IMG/VR virus record: IMGVR_UViG_3300034119_000279
Coordinates: 1 to 23,795 of that record
Strand: one strand, 5' to 3'
DNA length: 23,795 nt
Source: a virus
Positions within the stretch are counted from its first letter, which is position 1, and the number at the start of each line of letters is the position of its first letter. The translations under genes were made by a program, and so were the position numbers. The notes under the pieces are model-generated. The model was not told the DNA's origin. It saw nothing but the letters and a program-made list of their open reading frames with translations, and ran no database searches. This document shows positions 20,446 to 23,795 of the stretch, in pieces.

Positions 20446-21645
20446 TCAAATTACCTTGAATAAAAACGGCTTATGTCGCCGCCGTGCGGCGAGCGCAAGC
20501 GCAAGCGCGCACACGCCGTCGTCGTGCCCCGATTGGGCTTCATACGTAACCCTACCCGCGTTATATCGGAAACCGAAGGAATCCAATTCGGCGCGCAACC
20601 AACCGTCGGGGTAGCGAACCTCGCGAGATTGAATCGCGGCGGATAGCCCCTCCATTATCTGTTGCTTGCTTGCGTTCGTGAATTTGAACCCTTCCGCGTT
20701 GCGGCACGCGCGGCATATGTCTTCCGTGATTGGGTCGCCTACCCCTGTTGAGTCGATATACGCCGTCGTATTCGCAACGATGCGCGCGACGCGTTCGCGT
20801 GTCGCGCCCCAATCCGATTGCCAACGCTCCAACACGCACACGGCGCCCGACGAATCGACGCCACAACAGACCGTCCAATCGTGCGATTTCGCTAGGTCAA
20901 CGCCGAACGCGACAGGCGCGGCCGTCGATAGCGGCGCGACACACGCGCGGATTGCGTCGCCGCCGAAAGGGTTGCTACCGTCGTCGGTTGGTTCGGCTAG
21001 GTATAACTCGCGAAAGACATTGTCGGGAAGAATCGCGCGCGCCTCTTCGATTTCGCGGGCGTCCAATACGCCGCCGTCTACGGCATCCCACGCGGTAAGG
21101 CGGTGGTAGGCCATATTCGGCGCGCCGCCTTCCGCCATTCGCGCCAATCGGTATACCCAATTCTTGCGGCCCTTTACGTTGCCGATGATTCGTAGCGGCC
21201 CGCGCGTCGCGGTGAGTGTCGAACGCACCGCGTTGAACGCGGCTTCGGGGCACCGCGTAGCCTCATCAATTACCGCCGCGCTTACGTCGTCGCCGAAGAG
21301 GCTATCGGGGTTGTCGGCGGATTTGAACCATACGCGCGAACCGTTCGCGAGTCGCACGCACAATTCGGAGTCGTTGTCGTCCCACGTGCGTTTGGCGGGG
21401 TCGGCCTGTCGTAGCATCGTCTGCAACCGCATATAGCCGACGGTTTTCGTAACGTGGAACGTGGGCGCAATCCACCAATAATTGCCGCCGCGCCCGTTCC
21501 ACGCGGCCGCGAACAACCACAATAGACACCCCGCGGTTTTCCCCGATTTCGTGCTAGCCTCAATTATCACGATACGCGCGGGGTCGCATATCGCGGCGAA
21601 TTGCCGCGGGTACATAGCGGGCAAGGTCGGCGGCGTAACAATCAC
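20446..21645 (-). CDS. terL: Terminase large subunit
   Basis: 399 residues from GTG 21645, whose GTGA overlaps the upstream stop. The ATPase has Walker A EASTKSGKT (29-37), Walker B AAVIDEAT with Asp127-Glu128, and a coupling motif IIGN (153-156). The RNase H-like nuclease has Asp250 in FGVDLAKSHDW, Asp298 in YIDSTGVGDPI and Asp375-Asp376 in GHDDGVCALALALA. These are all the catalytic elements of a phage packaging motor and concatemer-cutting nuclease. At 399 residues it is on the short side for the family but complete. Leucine codons avoid CTG (none in the first 9 leucines). The small-terminase candidate lies upstream. Confidence 0.93.
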   Translation of the reverse strand: MIVTPPTLPAMYPRQFAAICDPARIVIIEASTKSGKTAGCLLWLFAAAWNGRGGNYWWIAPTFHVTKTVGYMRLQTMLRQADPAKRTWDDNDSELCVRLANGSRVWFKSADNPDSLFGDDVSAAVIDEATRCPEAAFNAVRSTLTATRGPLRIIGNVKGRKNWVYRLARMAEGGAPNMAYHRLTAWDAVDGGVLDAREIEEARAILPDNVFRELYLAEPTDDGSNPFGGDAIRACVAPLSTAAPVAFGVDLAKSHDWTVCCGVDSSGAVCVLERWQSDWGATRERVARIVANTTAYIDSTGVGDPITEDICRACRNAEGFKFTNASKQQIMEGLSAAIQSREVRYPDGWLRAELDSFGFRYNAGRVTYEAQSGHDDGVCALALALAARRRHKPFLFKVI

Positions 21646-21992
21646 GAACCCGCGCCACCCGCGCGAAGCGTGATAGGCGCCAATTCTACGCGTTCAGTAG
21701 CGCCGCCACCGTCTAGCCGTTCGCAACGGTCGGCCGCCACCAACGCATCTAGGTTCGCGCGTTGCATAGCCAACAGGGTTTCCACGGCGCGCAACCTGTC
21801 GCGTTCGCTAGCGGCGTTGGTTGCCATTTCGGTAACTAGGTCGGGCAACGTCGCCAACACGTGCGGCGGGATTTTCCAACCTTCGCGTAGCGCGCGGCGA
21901 ACAATCACCAATCCCGCGCGATGCCCGACAGCGTCGATAGCGGAATCTGTCGCGGGTGATTCTGCGGGGGTAAGTTTTCGCGCGCGTGTCAT
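21642..21992 (-). CDS. Putative terminase small subunit
   Basis: 116 residues from ATG 21992, overlapping the previous stop as ATGA; the much longer upstream frame is shadow. The sequence starts MTRARKLTPAESPATDSAID and is helical: AVGHRAGLVIVRRALREGW, then KIPPHVLATLPDLVTEMATN, then RDRLRAVETLLAMQRANLDA, ending with VELAPITLR. It lies directly before the terminase large subunit with overlapping start and stop, the normal place for the DNA-recognition subunit. The helix pattern and C-terminal acidic/beta end are compatible with that role. No classical helix-turn-helix was proved, so the call relies mainly on position. Confidence 0.66.
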   Translation of the reverse strand: MTRARKLTPAESPATDSAIDAVGHRAGLVIVRRALREGWKIPPHVLATLPDLVTEMATNAASERDRLRAVETLLAMQRANLDALVAADRCERLDGGGATERVELAPITLRAGGAGS

Positions 21993-22174
21993 GGCGTGGG
22001 CGCGGTGAACCGCGGGCTTCCCTTCGGGTCGTATGTCCAACCGATGTCGCACGATTCGTCGACAAACAACGCAACCACGGTAGCGCTGTCGGGCGGTGTC
22101 CATTCGGCGATGCCGTCCCAAAGTATCACGTTGTCTACAACGCTTGCAACGACGATAGCGTGTCGGTCGTTCAT
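21989..22174 (-). CDS. Small phage protein of unknown function
   Basis: 61 residues from ATG 22174, which overlaps the upstream stop as ATGA. Sequence: MNDRHAIVVASVVDNVILWD, then GIAEWTPPDSATVVALFVDE and GWTYDPKGSPRFTAPTP. The pattern 'V.DNVI.WDG...W.PP....V.....D...GWTYD' is a small beta-type protein I have seen associated with phage tail fibre or adhesin genes. It follows the glycine-rich adhesin gene directly, so it may assist or cap the adhesin (inference). It overlaps the small-terminase gene by 4 bases. Confidence 0.65.
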   Translation of the reverse strand: MNDRHAIVVASVVDNVILWDGIAEWTPPDSATVVALFVDESCDIGWTYDPKGSPRFTAPTP

Positions 22175-23058
22175 TGTTCCACCACCAAAACATAGCCCGC
22201 GCCACCCGCGCCGCCGTCGCCCGCGCGCGCGTTGAAGCAAGCGCCGCCACCACCGCCACCGCTACCGCGGCCGCCCGCGCCGCCGTTGCCCGCCACCGCG
22301 GCATTGTTGCCACCGCCACCGCCGCCGCCCGTGCCGATGCCACGCCAAAGCCCTGTGACGCTACCCGCCGTGCCCGCCACGCCCGCGCCGCCGCCCGCGC
22401 CGCCACCGCCGCGCGTCGTCGTTTGCGAATTGACGCTACCGCCCGCGCTACCCGCTAAACCCGTTAGGCTTGCAAGGTCGAACGGCCCGCCGCCGCCGCC
22501 ACCCGCGCCCGAAAACCAACCGCGAACGCCGCCCGTAGACACCGACGCGACGTTGGACGCGCCGCCCGCGCCGTACGCGACGCCGAACGCCGCTACGGCC
22601 GTGCCGCCCGCCGCGTTTGCGTTGCTACCCGCGACACCACCGCCGCCACCCGCGACAGATAGCGCATCGAACGACGTAGTACCACCGCCGCCGCCATTGC
22701 TCGCGGTCGTGCCACCCGCGCCCAACGTGCCGCCCGCGGCGATTGTGACGGTAACGGACGTCGCCACGTCGGACGCTAGCAACACGACGACACCGCCGCC
22801 GCCGCCCGCGCCGCCACCACCCCCGCTACGGTCGGCCGCGGTCGTGTTGACGCGCGCGCCACCGCCACCGCCACCACCGCCGCCGACTAGGTAGACGGTT
22901 ATGGTTTCGGCGCCCGCCGACTTATAGAACGTGCCCGACCCCGTAAACTCCGTAACTGTCGCGCCGTAAACCAACCCGTCGCTACCGACGCCGATACCCG
23001 CGCCCGTGGCTAGCGGTAACGTGTTGGGGTCGATTGTGGTTAGGTAGCGTGGGTTCAT
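22171..23058 (-). CDS. Glycine-rich adhesin / receptor-binding protein
   Basis: 295 residues from ATG 23058, overlapping the HTH gene stop as ATGA. A short N-terminal part (1-35; MNPRYLTTIDPNTLPLATGA) leads to VTEFTGSGTFYKSAGAETITVYLVG, the entry strands of a glycine-rich domain. The following ~240 residues hold repeated blocks of 4-9 glycines separated by short loops with Ala, Thr, Asn and Ser. Such domains can form polyglycine II bundles at the tip of phage adhesins (family knowledge). It ends GGAGYVLVVEQ, a usual closing strand. A host-binding role is likely. The gene lies upstream of the terminase rather than with the tail genes. Confidence 0.78.
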   Translation of the reverse strand: MNPRYLTTIDPNTLPLATGAGIGVGSDGLVYGATVTEFTGSGTFYKSAGAETITVYLVGGGGGGGGGARVNTTAADRSGGGGGAGGGGGVVVLLASDVATSVTVTIAAGGTLGAGGTTASNGGGGGTTSFDALSVAGGGGGVAGSNANAAGGTAVAAFGVAYGAGGASNVASVSTGGVRGWFSGAGGGGGGPFDLASLTGLAGSAGGSVNSQTTTRGGGGAGGGAGVAGTAGSVTGLWRGIGTGGGGGGGNNAAVAGNGGAGGRGSGGGGGGACFNARAGDGGAGGAGYVLVVEQ

Positions 23059-23309
23059 TCGTTCCGCCTTGCACGGTCGTAGCCGTATTGAATTTCGAAC
23101 GCGCGAAGCGCCGCGATATGGACGCGCCTATCTCGCGATGCGGGTAGACGAATTCCCGCCAATCGGCCCGAATCAATCCACCGCGAAACTTGCGTGGCCG
23201 ACACCCCTAGCCGCGCGGCTATCTGTCCCGTGGTGAACCATTCGCGCGCGGGCGGTAGTGGTTCGTTCCCGCGGGGCGGTAGGTTACTCCGCGCGCGCAT
23301 CGTCAGCAT
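23055..23309 (-). CDS. MerR/excisionase-type helix-turn-helix protein
   Basis: 84 residues from ATG 23309 (ATG 23300 possible), overlapping the lipoprotein gene end by 26 bases. Residues 24-55 form a winged-helix MerR/excisionase motif: WFTTGQIAARLGVSATQVSR, then WIDSGRLAGIRLP, followed by the wing with RDRRVHIAALRAFEIQYGYD. Members bind DNA as excisionases or as small transcription regulators; no integrase is seen to support an excisionase role here. Its location in a late, virion-type operon next to the adhesin is unusual. It might regulate late genes or bind the packaging region (inference). Confidence 0.78.
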   Translation of the reverse strand: MLTMRARSNLPPRGNEPLPPAREWFTTGQIAARLGVSATQVSRWIDSGRLAGIRLPASRDRRVHIAALRAFEIQYGYDRARRNE

Positions 23310-23559
23310 CCTCCACGAACGACGGCGGCACGGCGTACCAACCTTCGGGAATCGTTACGCGGTTTGCCGATAGCGTCCATTCGCCGTCGGCGTAGGTATA
23401 GACGCGGCCGCTAATCGTCGGCCCTATCCGAATCGGAGCGGCTTCGGGTACTAGCACCGTTCGCGCGCAACCAATCGCGGACACGGCCACCGCCGCGGCG
23501 CAAAAGGCCACGATTCGTAGGCGCGTCGGTCGCGGTGGTTGTTCCAATGTACTTTCCAT
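23284..23559 (-). CDS. Putative lipoprotein, o-spanin candidate
   Basis: 91 residues from ATG 23559. A basic start and hydrophobic stretch (RLRIVAFCAAAVAVSAIGC) end in Cys31 of AIGC, a lipobox-like site with Ala rather than Leu at -3. The mature part contains IRIGPTISGRVYTYADGEWT, then IPEGWYAVPPSFVED, beta-type and acidic. No ribosome site is clear, and the gene overlaps the preceding small gene by 149 bases in another frame, as Rz/Rz1 spanin pairs often do. The gene neighbours a holin-like gene. I recall similar lipoproteins from Planctomycetota-related phages, where the function was unknown; the spanin role is inference. Confidence 0.7.
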   Translation of the reverse strand: MESTLEQPPRPTRLRIVAFCAAAVAVSAIGCARTVLVPEAAPIRIGPTISGRVYTYADGEWTLSANRVTIPEGWYAVPPSFVEDADDARAE

Positions 23560-23617
23560 AGGTGGCTAGGATTGATTGCAGCACGGCCGACGCGAACGCG
23601 GCTAGCGCCGCGATCAT
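23411..23617 (-). CDS. Small protein with hydrophobic N-terminus, possible i-spanin partner
   Basis: 68 residues from ATG 23617, overlapping the holin-like stop as ATGA; the longer upstream frame is shadow. It begins MIAALAAFASAVLQSILATY, a moderately hydrophobic helix at residues 2-20, followed by a basic and Arg/Ser/Asp-rich tail (GLLRRGGGRVRDWLRANGAS). More than two thirds of the gene overlaps the lipoprotein gene. A pair of N-terminally anchored protein plus embedded lipoprotein fits the spanin layout, but the protein is shorter than typical i-spanins and lacks an obvious coiled coil. Part of the tail may be constrained by the overlap. Confidence 0.55.
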   Translation of the reverse strand: MIAALAAFASAVLQSILATYGKYIGTTTATDAPTNRGLLRRGGGRVRDWLRANGASTRSRSDSDRADD

Positions 23618-23793
23618 TTCGCGCCCGCGCGTTCGGACGACACGCGGTTGTCGCGTGCGGCGATTAGCCCTAGCCCCGCCATAACCGCGGCCGCGACCGC
23701 GCCCCAATCGGGAATCGTTACGGGGTCGTTATCGAACAACGCCGTAACCGCGGTACCGACCGCGACCACGATTGCCGCGACACCCGCTACCGT
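23614..23793 (-). CDS. Holin-like membrane protein, N-terminus cut by the right window edge
   Basis: 59 visible residues, open to the window edge, ending TGA 23614 with an ATGA overlap to the next gene. A hydrophobic stretch near the visible start (VAGVAAIVVAVGTAVTALF) is followed by DNDPVTIPDWGAVAAAVMAG, then LGLIAARDNRVSSERAGAK. The pattern 'DxDPxTxPDWGAVxAAxxAGxGLxxARDNxVxSExAG' recurs in small phage membrane proteins usually annotated as holin-like or hypothetical (from memory). Two hydrophobic segments are visible. Its place just before a candidate spanin pair suggests a lysis cassette. The endolysin is not in the window. Confidence 0.68.
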   Translation of the reverse strand, partial: TVAGVAAIVVAVGTAVTALFDNDPVTIPDWGAVAAAVMAGLGLIAARDNRVSSERAGAK

Positions 23794-23795
23794 TG

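Noticed and set aside
22232-22894. A 220-residue proline-rich plus-strand ORF
   Set aside because: It is the complement of the glycine codons (GGN) of the adhesin; the proline runs are a by-product of the glycine runs, and no ribosome site or operon context supports it.
22171-23058. Glycine blocks read as a CRISPR array or minisatellite
   Set aside because: Repeats are irregular GGN codon runs without constant spacers or unit length; they are explained by the protein sequence.

Overview
This window is a GC-rich, tightly packed segment of a tailed double-stranded DNA phage or prophage. It has an HK97-type head and a long non-contractile (siphovirus-like) tail: a tape measure and frameshifting tail chaperones are present, and no sheath gene was seen. 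All but one of the supported genes lie on the minus strand, most joined by 1-4 nt ATGA/GTGA-type overlaps, so the window is best read from right to left. Both ends cut genes. No integrase, repressor, endolysin, tRNA or CRISPR array was recognised. Several small proteins resemble ones I associate with phages and prophages of Planctomycetota, but that host guess is weak inference.

Layout in transcription order. (1) 23795-21989: a holin-like membrane protein (cut by the edge), a small hydrophobic-start protein overlapping a lipoprotein (possible spanin pair), a MerR/excisionase-type HTH protein, a glycine-rich adhesin and a 61-residue protein. (2) 21992-10794, DNA packaging and head: a small-terminase candidate, the large terminase, a 942-residue portal-MuF fusion, prohead protease, major capsid protein, two paralogous decoration-type proteins, a methyltransferase-glycosyltransferase fusion, then connector, adaptor, gp10-like and tail-terminator proteins. 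(3) 10789-3857, tail: major tail protein, a small protein, two tail assembly chaperones linked by a canonical -1 frameshift signal, a short tape measure protein, then tail-tip and surface proteins ending in a jelly-roll receptor-binding candidate. (4) 3877-3398: one plus-strand gene convergent with the tail operon. (5) 3404-1: a strong sigma70-type promoter overlaid by a palindrome drives a leftward replication/recombination operon: two small proteins, a RecE-like exonuclease, an ERF annealing protein with an SSB-like tail, an unknown protein, a winged-helix replication protein, and a gene cut by the left edge.

The genes form one virion-building programme (late, entering from the right edge) and a separately promoted DNA replication/recombination programme (left). 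The most distinctive points are the frameshift signal at 9664-9707, the bifunctional methyltransferase-glycosyltransferase embedded in the head genes, the three-part portal fusion, and the fact that nearly every intergenic gap is filled by perfect or G-U-paired hairpins on the transcribed strand.
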